A DNA stretch of 64,000 nt from Nodosilinea sp. FACHB-131 (GTDB lineage Bacteria; Cyanobacteriota; Cyanobacteriia; Phormidesmidales; Phormidesmidaceae), in the NCBI RefSeq assembly GCF_014695395.1, contig NZ_JACJOF010000024.1, positions 1 to 64,000 on the forward strand, read 5' to 3'. Of this stretch, positions 1-9,121 are shown one piece after another (positions within the stretch are counted from its first letter, which is position 1; every line of letters starts with the position of its first letter). The translations under genes and the position numbers were made by a program. The notes beneath the pieces are model-generated. The model worked only from the letters and a program-made list of their open reading frames with translations. It was not told the DNA's origin and searched no databases.

Positions 1-50
1 ATGGCGTCGATGACCTTTTGCCTCAAATCGAGGCTGTAGGGTTTGGGCAT
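1..50 (-). CDS. IS630-type transposase, N-terminal fragment (runs off the left edge)
   Basis: Reading the minus strand from 50 down to 1 gives an open frame that begins with ATG and encodes MPKPYSLDLRQKVIDA. This is the typical opening of IS630-family transposases, the start of the N-terminal helix-turn-helix that binds the element ends. The frame is still open at base 1, so the gene continues outside the window. Only 16 residues are visible, so whether the transposase is intact cannot be judged. The family call rests on that short but characteristic stretch. Confidence 0.7.
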   Translation of the reverse strand, partial: MPKPYSLDLRQKVIDA

Positions 51-112
51 AGCACTTGGAGGAAAATGTCTCTGCTTATAGCTTACGTCCTAACTCACAT
101 GGCTGTAGCTAT
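1..112 (-). mobile_element. Right-hand part of an IS630-like insertion sequence
   Basis: The transposase start at position 50 is followed by about 60 bp that look like the terminal region of the element, ending near the sequence GGCTGTAGCTATA at 101-113. IS630-type elements insert at TA dinucleotides, and a TATA lies at this point. The exact end is inferred, because the other terminus with its matching inverted repeat lies outside the window. Confidence 0.45.
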
Positions 113-329
113 ATTTGAAGCGCCATCTTTCGTTTTTGGGTGCCTAACAACGAGCAGGGTTTCTAACCAGTAATCAACATTACACATTTATCTGGCAAGA
201 GTGATTTAAGAGCGCTAGCCTTGACTATGGGCTTAAATCAGGGGGCGGATAAGCTCCACCCTGCCCGGTATCGCCTCACGGTAGACAAGACCGGGAAGAC
301 TAGGAAGAGCATTCAATTTGACTCATCCG

Positions 330-3300
330 ATGATTGAGCTGCCTGGATACCAAGTCTTAGATCAGCTGCACGTCGGGGTTAAGAGCTTAGTCTACCGCGG
401 GCGGCGGGTGGCTGATGGCCAGACGGTGGTGATCAAGGTGTTGCGCAGTGAGCGGCCAACGCCGGACGAGCTGATGCAGTTTCGTCATCAGTTTGCGATC
501 GCCCGCAGCCTCCACGCGCCCAACATCGTGCGGCCCTACGAGCTGCGGCCCTACCGCCAGAGCTACGCGCTGATTTTAGAAGATTTCGGCGGCATCTCCC
601 TCAAGCAGTGGCTGGAGCAACGCCGGGATGAGGGTAGGGGCGAACTGGGGCTGCTAGAGTTTCTCGACATTGCCCAGCAGCTCGCCGATATCCTGAGGCA
701 TCTAAACGACCAGGGCATTATTCACAAAGACATCAAACCTAGCAACCTGCTGATTCATCCCCAAACCCGGCAGGTGAAGCTGACCGACTTTAGCCTCGCC
801 TCTCGCCTGCCGCGCGAGGCAATTTTCGGACAGCGCCACAGCCTGCTAGAGGGCACCCTGGCCTACATTTCGCCTGAGCAGACCGGGCGCATCAATCGCG
901 GCGTCGACTACCGCACCGACTACTACTCCCTCGGCATCACCCTCTACGAACTGTTGACCGGACAAGTGCCCTTCAGCGCCGACACCCTGATGGGCCTGGT
1001 GTATTGCCACATTGCCAAGGCCCCGCCGCCGCTCGCCAGCGTGAACCCGAGCGTACCGGCGGTAGTAGCGGCCATAGTGAGCCGGCTGATGGCAAAAAAT
1101 CCGGAGGATCGCTACCAGAGCGCAGTGGGCCTACACCACGACCTCGAACGGTGCCGCCACCAGCTCGAGCAGACGGGGCAGATTGTTGCCTTTGCGATTG
1201 GGCAGCGCGATCGCAGCCATCGCTTTCTAATTCCCGAAAAGCTCTACGGTCGAGGGCAAGCCGTGGCGGCGGTGCTGGCCGCCTTTGAGCGCGTCAGTGC
1301 GGTTGGGTCGACCGACAGCGAGATTGTGCTGGTTGCGGGCTACTCGGGGGTGGGCAAAACGGCCGTGGTCAATGAAGTGCAGCGGCCGATCGCCCGTCAG
1401 CAGGGCTACTTCATTCAGGGTAAGTTTGATCAGTTTAAGCGCAATACCCCCTTTGCGGGCTTTTTGACCGCTCTGCAAGCGCTGATGCAGCAGTTACTCA
1501 GCGAACCTGAGGCACAGCTTCAGGCCTGGCGCACCAGCATTTTGACCGCCCTAGGCCCCAACGGCCAACTGCTGATTGACGTCATTCCTGAGCTGGGACA
1601 GATTATCGGGCCTCAGCCCCCCGTGGTAGAACTCTCCGGCCAGGCGGCACAGCATCGCTTTAATCGGCTATTTCAGAACTTTGTTCGGGTGTTTGCCGCA
1701 CCTCAGCATCCCCTGGTAATGTTTTTAGACGACTTGCAGTGGGCCGATCTAGCCTCGCTTCAGCTGATGAACCTGCTGGTCGGCGACCTCCAGTGTCCTC
1801 ACCTGCTGCTGATTGGGGCTTACCGCGACAACGAGGTGAGCCCGGCCCACCCGCTGATGCTGACCCTAGACACCCTGCGCCAGGGCGGGGCCACCATCAA
1901 TACCATTACCCTAGAGCCGCTGTCGGCTCTGAGCATCAACCAGTTGGTGGCCGATACCCTGGTCTGTCCAGTGCTTCTGGCCCAGCCCCTGGCCAATTTG
2001 GTCTACCAAAAGACCGGCGGTAACCCGTTTTTTGCCACCCAGTTTTTGCGGGTCTTGCACCAGGAGGGCATCATCGTTTTTGACCCGGTACAGGGGGCCT
2101 GGCAGTGCGATCTGGGGCAGGCCCGCCGCGCGGCCATCAACGAGGATGTGGTGACATTTATGGCCCAGCAGCTGCAAAAGCTGGGGCCTTCCACCCAGGC
2201 CGTGCTGAAGCTGGCGGCCTGCATCGGCAACCCGTTTAATTTGGGCACGCTGGCGCTGGTGTCGGAGCTGCCCGAAACTGACGTGGCGATCGCCCTGTGG
2301 AGCGCCCTAGAACTGGGGCTAGTGCTGCCCCAAAGTGAGCTCTACACTCTGTTTTTAGAGCCGGAAGGGAGCCTAGAGCCAGCCCTGCTGCCCCTAGACC
2401 GATCGAATCTGAACTACCGATTTCTGCACGATCGCATTCAGCAGGCTGCCTATTCGCTGATTCCGGCCGATCAGCGCTCCCAGACCCATCTCACTATCGG
2501 TCGGCTGCTCTGGCACAAATCGTCCTTGGCCCAGCGCGACGAGCAGCTGTTTACCATCGTCAACCACCTCAATGAGGGGCAATCGCTGCTGACGGCCGCC
2601 GCCGAACGGGAACAGCTGGCCCAGCTTAATTTGCAGGCGGGTCGTAGAGCCAAAACGGCCACGGCCTACTCGGCAGCGCTGGACTATCTGCGCCAGGGTA
2701 TTGCCCTGCTGCCAGCCAATACCTGGGGGCAGCAGTACGATCTGACCCTGACCCTGCACCAAGAGATCACCGAAGTCGCCTACCTCTGCACTGACTTTGA
2801 GCAGATGGAGCATTGGGCCGACCTCACTATTCGCCACGGCTACAACCTGCTCGATCAGCTGCCTGCCTATGAGATGCGGCTGCTGGCCGACCGCGCCCAG
2901 GGCAACTATCTGGCTGCGGTGCGCACCGGGCTACAGGTGCTGCGTGTTTTAGAAGTTGACTTTGCAGAACAGCCCACTCCGGCTGAGGTGCAGCAGGCTC
3001 TGGCCAACACCCGCCAGCTCTGGGCCGGGCAGGACCCCCTCAGTCTGCTGGCTCTGCCGAGGATGGCGGCGGTGCAGCGGCTGGCAGCCATGCAGATCAT
3101 GACCAAGCTCACCGCCCCGACCTACCGGGCGCTACCGGCCCTGATGCCCATGCTGATGGCCAAGCAGGTAGAGTTTTCCATCCGCTTTGGCAACAGCCCC
3201 ATCTCAATTTTTGCCTACGCGGGCTACGGCATGGCGCTCTGCAGCATGGGTGAGATCGAGCTAGGTTATGGGTTCGGCCAGCTGGCGCTGGGGCTGCTAG

Positions 3301-6218
3301 AGCAGCTCCAGGCCACCACTGGCGAGAGCCGAGCCGGGTATCTGGTGCACAACTTTATCTGCCACTGGCGTGACCCCCTGCGGCAAAGCCTGCCCGCCTT
3401 TGTGCAGGCCTACCAGAGTGGGCTGGCGACGGGCGATCTGGAATGTGTTGTGCTCAACGCCCAGGCCTATAGCCACTATGCCTATTTTGCCGGGCAGCCC
3501 CTGGAGGATTTGGCAGCGGAGATGGCCGCCTACCGCCAAACCCTGCGTCAGCTCAAGCAGGTGTCGCTGAAGTGTTTAGAAATTGTGCAGCAGACGGTGC
3601 TCAACCTGCTGGGGGAAGGGAACCCCTGGTGCTTGAGTGGGTCGGTATACGATGCGGAAGCGTCGGTGCGGTTTCACCTGGAGCACAGCGATCGCACCTC
3701 CCTTTTCCACTACCACTTCAATCAGACGGTGCTCTACTACCTGTTTGGGCAGATTGAGTCGGCGGCCCAGGAGTCCGATCAGGTAGCCGCTTATCTGGAT
3801 GGGGGGCGGGCTCAGTTTCCCTTTGCCCTCTACGCCTTCTACGATGCCCTGATCCAGCTAGCGCTTTGGGACCAGACCGCTGCTGACCACGCCACCCGAT
3901 GGCCGCGCATTCAGCAGCAGCAGGAAAAGCTGACCCAGTGGGCCGACTCTGCGCCCAGCAACCACCGCCACCGCTGGCAGCTGGTTGAGGCTGAAATTGC
4001 CCGAATCGAAGGCCGCTACCTGGAGGCGATGGAGGCCTACGATGGGGCGATCGCCACCGCCAAAACCCACGGGTTTATTCAGGATGAAGGACTGGCGAAC
4101 GAACTGGCGGCTCGGTTTTACCTGGCCTGGGGGCGAGCCAACCTAGCCCAGCCCTACCTGCGTGCGGCCTACCACGCCTACGCCCACTGGGGGGCAAAGG
4201 CCAAAACTCAACAGCTCGAAGCCCTCTACCCCGAGGTGTTGCAGGCGACGGCGGGGCTGCCCGCGCCGGGGGTGCTCAGCGCCAGCGATGAGATCAGCAG
4301 TTGCACTAGCGATACCGCCGCCCTTGATTTGGCCGCCGTGGTTCAGGCGTCCCAGGCTATCTCCCAGGAGCTGCGGCCCGATTATCTGATCGTCACCCTG
4401 ATGCAGCTGGTTCTAGAAAATGCCGGGGCCGAGCGCGGAGCCTTAATTTTGCGCCAGGCCGATCAGCTCGTGGTGGTAGCCCAGTGCCTCAGCGGCGAAA
4501 CCTGCCGGGTGGATCTGGTGCCCCTGCAAACCAGCCGCCGCCTGCCGGTGAGCCTGATTCACTTTGTCGATCGCACGGCTGCCCCTCTGGTGATTGACGA
4601 CATGCGAGTTGAGCCGCGCTTTGCCGCCGATCCTTACCTGGTGCACCATTCCCCCAAATCGGTGTTGGGGCTGCCGCTAATTCAAAAAAACCAGACGATG
4701 GGCGTGCTTTACCTGGAGAATAGTCTAACTACGGGAGCGTTTACCCGCGATCGCATCCAGGTGTTAGACATTCTCTGTGCCCAGGCGGCCATTTCCTTTG
4801 AGAATGCCAATCTCTACCAAAACCTGGAGCTGAGCAACCGCACGCTACAGCAGTCGCTCGAGAATTTGCAAAAAACCCAGGCGCAGCTGATCCAGGCCAC
4901 CGATAAGCTTCAGCATGACGCCCTCTACGACGGCCTCACCAACCTGCCCAATCGCGCCTGTTTCCTCAATCTGCTCAAACACGCCATTCAGATGAGCACC
5001 CAACACCCCAAACGGCTCTATGCGGTGCTGTTTATGGATCTCGATCGGTTCAAAAACATCAACGACAGCCTCGGCCATTTGGTCGGCGACGAGTTTCTCA
5101 AGTTGGCCAGTCAACGGCTGCAACACTGTGTAGGTGCCGCCGCCGTGGTAGCGCGGTTTGGCGGTGACGAATTTGCCATCTTGCTCGAAGATTTGCCGCA
5201 CCCTGACGATGCCCTGGCGGTCGCTCAGCGCATTCAAGACCAGTTTTCGCTGGCCTTTCGGGTGAGCGATTACGAAGTCTTTTCTACCGCCAGCACGGGC
5301 ATTACCTACAGCACCCTCAACTATCAGGTGGCCACCCACGTGCTGCGCGATGCCGACATTGCCCTTTACCAGGCCAAGGCCAAGGGCAGAAACCAGTACG
5401 TGGTGTTTGACCCCGCTATGCAAACCCAGATCACCCAGCGGCTCCAGCTGGAGAGTGACCTGCGGCGAGCCATTGAGGCCCAAGAATTTTGTCTCCACTA
5501 CCAGCCGATCATTTCTCTAGCTACCGGTCAGGTGCGCGGATTTGAAGCCCTAGTGCGCTGGCAACACCCCACCCGAGGGCTAATTTCTCCCCTAGAGTTT
5601 ATTCCAGTGGCCGAAGAAACCGGGCTGATTGGCCCCATCGGCTGGTGGGTGTTAGAAACCGCCTGTCAGCAGCTCAAGCATTGGCAGGCGAACTCCCATG
5701 CGGTGCCGCTAACCATGAATGTCAACCTGTCCGCCATGCAACTGAAGCAGCCTGAGCTGATCGAGCGTCTCGAGGCAGTGCTCCAGGCCACCCAAATTCC
5801 CCGCCATTGTCTCAAATTAGAGATTACCGAAAGCTGCATCCTCGACACCTTCACCTCCGAGGCTCAGTCGCTCAAGCACCTCAAGGCTCTGGGCGTGCGG
5901 CTCTGCATCGACGACTTCGGCACGGGCTACTCGTCCCTCAGCCGCCTGCATGAATTTCCCATCGACACCCTCAAAATTGACCGCTCCTTTGTGCAGCGCC
6001 TGAGCCCCGTGGGGCTAGACCCCCAAACCTCCTTGGAGACGGTGCAGATGATTCTCACCCTGGCCCACAGCCTGGGTATGGACGTGGTTGCTGAGGGTAT
6101 TGAAACCGCCGCCGAACTCGACATTCTCAAAGCTCTAGGGTGTGAATCTGGCCAAGGCTATTGGTTTGCCCCGCCCCTAGCTACAGCGTCTGCGGCACAG
6201 TGGCTGCACCTCGGCTGA
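330..6218 (+). CDS. Ser/Thr kinase - AAA ATPase - GAF - GGDEF - EAL multidomain sensor
   Basis: This giant cytoplasmic signalling protein has about 1,962 residues from ATG 330; a TTG at 318 is an alternative start. Order: a protein kinase domain (about 10-275, with VVIKVL, the catalytic loop IIHKDIKPSN and DFS in place of DFG), and an AAA-type ATPase with Walker A AGYSGVGKT near residue 335. A long alpha-helical TPR-like region follows, then a GAF domain (about 1350-1495), GGDEF (about 1525-1690; motif GGDEF intact near 1610) and EAL (about 1710-1955; FEALVRW and DDFGTGYSS intact). Related cyanobacterial proteins usually end in a histidine kinase. Here that module is replaced by domains that make and break cyclic di-GMP. 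The gene stands alone beside an IS element. The input signal is unknown. Confidence 0.93.
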   Translation: MIELPGYQVLDQLHVGVKSLVYRGRRVADGQTVVIKVLRSERPTPDELMQFRHQFAIARSLHAPNIVRPYELRPYRQSYALILEDFGGISLKQWLEQRRDEGRGELGLLEFLDIAQQLADILRHLNDQGIIHKDIKPSNLLIHPQTRQVKLTDFSLASRLPREAIFGQRHSLLEGTLAYISPEQTGRINRGVDYRTDYYSLGITLYELLTGQVPFSADTLMGLVYCHIAKAPPPLASVNPSVPAVVAAIVSRLMAKNPEDRYQSAVGLHHDLERCRHQLEQTGQIVAFAIGQRDRSHRFLIPEKLYGRGQAVAAVLAAFERVSAVGSTDSEIVLVAGYSGVGKTAVVNEVQRPIARQQGYFIQGKFDQFKRNTPFAGFLTALQALMQQLLSEPEAQLQAWRTSILTALGPNGQLLIDVIPELGQIIGPQPPVVELSGQAAQHRFNRLFQNFVRVFAAPQHPLVMFLDDLQWADLASLQLMNLLVGDLQCPHLLLIGAYRDNEVSPAHPLMLTLDTLRQGGATINTITLEPLSALSINQLVADTLVCPVLLAQPLANLVYQKTGGNPFFATQFLRVLHQEGIIVFDPVQGAWQCDLGQARRAAINEDVVTFMAQQLQKLGPSTQAVLKLAACIGNPFNLGTLALVSELPETDVAIALWSALELGLVLPQSELYTLFLEPEGSLEPALLPLDRSNLNYRFLHDRIQQAAYSLIPADQRSQTHLTIGRLLWHKSSLAQRDEQLFTIVNHLNEGQSLLTAAAEREQLAQLNLQAGRRAKTATAYSAALDYLRQGIALLPANTWGQQYDLTLTLHQEITEVAYLCTDFEQMEHWADLTIRHGYNLLDQLPAYEMRLLADRAQGNYLAAVRTGLQVLRVLEVDFAEQPTPAEVQQALANTRQLWAGQDPLSLLALPRMAAVQRLAAMQIMTKLTAPTYRALPALMPMLMAKQVEFSIRFGNSPISIFAYAGYGMALCSMGEIELGYGFGQLALGLLEQLQATTGESRAGYLVHNFICHWRDPLRQSLPAFVQAYQSGLATGDLECVVLNAQAYSHYAYFAGQPLEDLAAEMAAYRQTLRQLKQVSLKCLEIVQQTVLNLLGEGNPWCLSGSVYDAEASVRFHLEHSDRTSLFHYHFNQTVLYYLFGQIESAAQESDQVAAYLDGGRAQFPFALYAFYDALIQLALWDQTAADHATRWPRIQQQQEKLTQWADSAPSNHRHRWQLVEAEIARIEGRYLEAMEAYDGAIATAKTHGFIQDEGLANELAARFYLAWGRANLAQPYLRAAYHAYAHWGAKAKTQQLEALYPEVLQATAGLPAPGVLSASDEISSCTSDTAALDLAAVVQASQAISQELRPDYLIVTLMQLVLENAGAERGALILRQADQLVVVAQCLSGETCRVDLVPLQTSRRLPVSLIHFVDRTAAPLVIDDMRVEPRFAADPYLVHHSPKSVLGLPLIQKNQTMGVLYLENSLTTGAFTRDRIQVLDILCAQAAISFENANLYQNLELSNRTLQQSLENLQKTQAQLIQATDKLQHDALYDGLTNLPNRACFLNLLKHAIQMSTQHPKRLYAVLFMDLDRFKNINDSLGHLVGDEFLKLASQRLQHCVGAAAVVARFGGDEFAILLEDLPHPDDALAVAQRIQDQFSLAFRVSDYEVFSTASTGITYSTLNYQVATHVLRDADIALYQAKAKGRNQYVVFDPAMQTQITQRLQLESDLRRAIEAQEFCLHYQPIISLATGQVRGFEALVRWQHPTRGLISPLEFIPVAEETGLIGPIGWWVLETACQQLKHWQANSHAVPLTMNVNLSAMQLKQPELIERLEAVLQATQIPRHCLKLEITESCILDTFTSEAQSLKHLKALGVRLCIDDFGTGYSSLSRLHEFPIDTLKIDRSFVQRLSPVGLDPQTSLETVQMILTLAHSLGMDVVAEGIETAAELDILKALGCESGQGYWFAPPLATASAAQWLHLG

Positions 6219-6358
6219 GGGAGAGTAGTAGTTTGCTAAGCTAAAGGTGACCGGTTAGTAGGGGCTCAAGGTTCAGGGTCTCAGGTGCAAGGCAGGTCGT
6301 GAACCCGACACCCAATACCCTAAACCCCGGCTGTTAGAGCCTGTCACAATCAGCTTGG

Positions 6359-8329
6359 TCAGGAATTAGGGGCATAGTTGAGGTGATAGTGGCCTAGGGC
6401 CATCAGCGGAAAATGGTGGCGGTAAAGGTGATAGCGAATATAGAAATGGCGGGGAAAGCCGGTGCCGGTAAACTCCTGCTCGTCCCACGTGCCCTCAGGG
6501 GTCTGAGTTTGAATCAAGTAGCGAATGCCCTTGTGAATGGCCGACTTGGCGGCGGCACTAGAACTATCGGCGTCGATTAACCCTAGCAGCGCCCAGGCCG
6601 TTTGAGAGGGCGTGCTCGGCCCCTGGCCCTTGAGAGCGGGGTCATCGTAGCTGCGGCAGGTTTCGCCCCAGCCGCCGTCGGGGTTTTGGCAGCTGACGAG
6701 CCAGTTAACCCCGCGTGCGATTGCCCCTTGACAACGCTCTGGCGCAATTAACGCTAGGGCCGATAGCGCCCCGCTGGTGCCGTAGAGGTAGTTGACACCC
6801 CAGCGGCCAAACCAGCTGCCGTCGGCCTCCTGTTCGTCGAGCAGAAAGGCTAGGCCTCGTTCGAGTCGCTGAGCGGTGAGGTCGCTGGCGTAACGGCTGG
6901 CAAGGTTGGGTTCACGGCAGAGGCGACCGTGCATCTCCAGCACTCGGGCGGTGATGTCGGCGGTGCTGGGATCGATCATGGCCTTGAGGTCGCCGTAGGG
7001 AACGGCGTTGATCCAATCCTGATCGTTGTTGATGTCGAAGGCGGCCCAGCCCCCGGTTTCGCACTGCATGGTGGCTACCCAGCGCACGGCGCGGGCGATC
7101 GCCTCTCGCTTCAGCGCCTCGTCGGGCAGGGTGACGTCTTGCAGAGCCATAGCGACCACCGCTGTGTCGTCCACATCGGGGTAGAAGCGGTTCTCAAACT
7201 CAAAGGCCCAGCCCCCCGGCTTGCCCTGGGGATTTTTCACCACCCAGTCGCCGTAGTCAAGAATTTGCTTGTCGAGCAGCCATTCGCCCGCCTGCACCAG
7301 GCTGGGGTGGTCGGGGGCGAGGCCCGAGTCGGTGAGCGATCGCATTCCCAAGGCCGTGTCCCACACGGGGGAGACGCAGGCCTGCACCCAGTAGGTGTCG
7401 TCAGTCTCCACAGCAAAGTTGTCGATCGCCTTCAATCCGCGCCGCACTACCGGGTCGTTTACGTCGTAGCCGAGGCAGCGCAGGGCCAGCATCGAGTTCA
7501 GCATGGCGGGAATAATGCCGCCCCAGTCACCGGTGGCTTCCTGCCGTTCTAGAATCCACTGCTCGGCTTTGCGAAGGCCCTCGTCGCGAAAGGGGGTGAA
7601 GTTGATGGATTCTGCAAACTTAAACGCGCCATCCAGCCAAACAAAAATATCGCTCCAATCGCCAGCTTTAGGCAGTTCCCAGCGCACGTTGGCGATGCCC
7701 TCAGCGTAGAGTTCGTCCAGGTTGACGGCGGGCTCAATGACGTAAACCGGCTTTTGGTCAAAGACAATCAGCAGCGGCACGGTGCTGCCCCGAGCCCAGC
7801 TGGAGAGTTCGTAGATGGTGAAGGGCGAGGGTGACTCTAGCAGCATCACCCAAGCGGGCAGAGAGGGCAGGCCACGCCAGTCGTAGCAGCCGATCAGCGC
7901 CAGGTGCAGCTTAGTGAAAATGCGGGTTTTGCTGATGCCGCCGCGCTTGAGAATAAAATCTTTTGCCTTTAGCAGGGCCGGATCGCTGGCGGGCACGCCC
8001 AGCACCCGCAGCGCTGTATAGGCCTCGACGGAGGTGCTGAGGTCGCCACCGTCGCCGTAGAACAGTTCCCACCCGCCGTGGTCGCGTTGGTGCGATCGCA
8101 AATAGTGCTCCGCCTTGGCCAGGGGGCGAGCACTGTCGGTGCCCCAAATCTTGTGCAGCAGAATGATTTCGGCGGTAATGGTGACGTTAGACTCTAGCTC
8201 GGCCCACCAGTAGCCGTCAGGGTGCTGTAGGGCCAGCAGGTAGTTTTGCGCAGCGGCGATTCCCTCAGGGATCGCGTCGCGAGTCGCCGAATCAAGCCCG
8301 GTTAGCTGCTGCGGTTCTTGCGTCTGCAT
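6359..8329 (-). CDS. shc: Squalene-hopene cyclase
   Basis: The protein of 656 residues matches the usual length of squalene-hopene cyclase, which folds squalene into hopene/hopanol at the membrane, the first committed step of hopanoid synthesis. The acid motif of the family (DxDD) is present as PDVDDTAV near residue 387. Repeated QW-type motifs are visible, such as DGYWWAEL, ATGDWGG, ETGGWAAF, ADGSWFGRW, PDGGWGE and PEGTWDE. The start is ATG 8329. The gene is transcribed away from hpnB and lies in a region with hpnG, hpnO and hpnH, which supports the hopanoid role. No oddity is seen. Confidence 0.97.
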   Translation of the reverse strand: MQTQEPQQLTGLDSATRDAIPEGIAAAQNYLLALQHPDGYWWAELESNVTITAEIILLHKIWGTDSARPLAKAEHYLRSHQRDHGGWELFYGDGGDLSTSVEAYTALRVLGVPASDPALLKAKDFILKRGGISKTRIFTKLHLALIGCYDWRGLPSLPAWVMLLESPSPFTIYELSSWARGSTVPLLIVFDQKPVYVIEPAVNLDELYAEGIANVRWELPKAGDWSDIFVWLDGAFKFAESINFTPFRDEGLRKAEQWILERQEATGDWGGIIPAMLNSMLALRCLGYDVNDPVVRRGLKAIDNFAVETDDTYWVQACVSPVWDTALGMRSLTDSGLAPDHPSLVQAGEWLLDKQILDYGDWVVKNPQGKPGGWAFEFENRFYPDVDDTAVVAMALQDVTLPDEALKREAIARAVRWVATMQCETGGWAAFDINNDQDWINAVPYGDLKAMIDPSTADITARVLEMHGRLCREPNLASRYASDLTAQRLERGLAFLLDEQEADGSWFGRWGVNYLYGTSGALSALALIAPERCQGAIARGVNWLVSCQNPDGGWGETCRSYDDPALKGQGPSTPSQTAWALLGLIDADSSSAAAKSAIHKGIRYLIQTQTPEGTWDEQEFTGTGFPRHFYIRYHLYRHHFPLMALGHYHLNYAPNS

Positions 8330-8468
8330 TCACACCCCTCACGTTAGAAATCTGCGGTCAAAACGCTATGGTCACTGGGGCAGCATAATGCAAATGCTCC
8401 CGCCAGGGAAAGATCAGGGACTTGTAACTAGGCTGTGGCCCGACATGCGCAGCAATTGACTAAGCCAT

Positions 8469-9032
8469 TTAGAAAAAGCTGCCTATTTGACAGGAAAACC
8501 CTGGCAGCAGCGGTGATTCGAGATTGTCCGTTGCCAGTAGCGTGCCAATTCGCTGGAGCTGAGCGGCTTGACGGCGGTAGACTTCAACCTGTCGCAGCCG
8601 CCAGTTGGTAATCCAATATTCCTGCACGCCCTGTTGGGAATAGAGTTTGAGCTTGGCTTCGCGGTCGCGCCGCTCGTTGGTACTGCCTTCAGAGAGCACT
8701 TCCACAATTAGCTCGGGTGCACCGCGCAGATGGCCCTCGTCATCCATTAGGGCGGCTAGGCGATCGTGGGAACCCCAAATCACATCGGGAATGACGTTGT
8801 CGGTATCGGTAAAAATTAGTCCTGGAGTAATCAGCGGCTCACCCAAACCACTCTCGTCTGAACAACTCAATAACTGAGCATAAATTCGGCCAATGGCGCG
8901 TTGGTGACCAGAATGAGGGGCGCGAGTCACGAACAGCTCTCCATCAATGATTTCATAGCGCTTCCATTCGTCGGCGGCCAAAACCTCCAGATCGGCAGCT
9001 GTCCAGCGAATTTTGGGAGTGGCCTGAGACAT
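8469..9032 (-). CDS. Uma2 family (DUF820) putative PD-(D/E)XK nuclease
   Basis: This 187-residue protein belongs to the Uma2/DUF820 family, which is greatly expanded in cyanobacteria and has a restriction-endonuclease-like fold. Visible features are the N-terminal MIDGEL-like segment (RYEIIDGELFVT), the metal-site segment NVIPDVIWG, and APELIVEVLSEGS followed by R-R-D-R-E-A-K and YSQQGVQEYW. An AGGAGG ribosome site sits just before ATG 9032. The cellular role of the family is not established. The gene lies between shc and hpnB without an obvious link to hopanoids. Confidence 0.9.
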   Translation of the reverse strand: MSQATPKIRWTAADLEVLAADEWKRYEIIDGELFVTRAPHSGHQRAIGRIYAQLLSCSDESGLGEPLITPGLIFTDTDNVIPDVIWGSHDRLAALMDDEGHLRGAPELIVEVLSEGSTNERRDREAKLKLYSQQGVQEYWITNWRLRQVEVYRRQAAQLQRIGTLLATDNLESPLLPGFSCQIGSFF

Positions 9033-9121
9033 GGGAGCCTCCTAGAGTTGCCTTTTGCTTTAGCTTAGCGTCGTCAGCCAGCGCGATCGCCTCTATGATG
9101 CGTAAGAATTAATCGCAGACA

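Noticed and set aside
4845-5498. Long antisense frame opposite the GGDEF/EAL part of the kinase
   Set aside because: Explained by the codon pattern of the real gene on the plus strand; its translation has no domain character.
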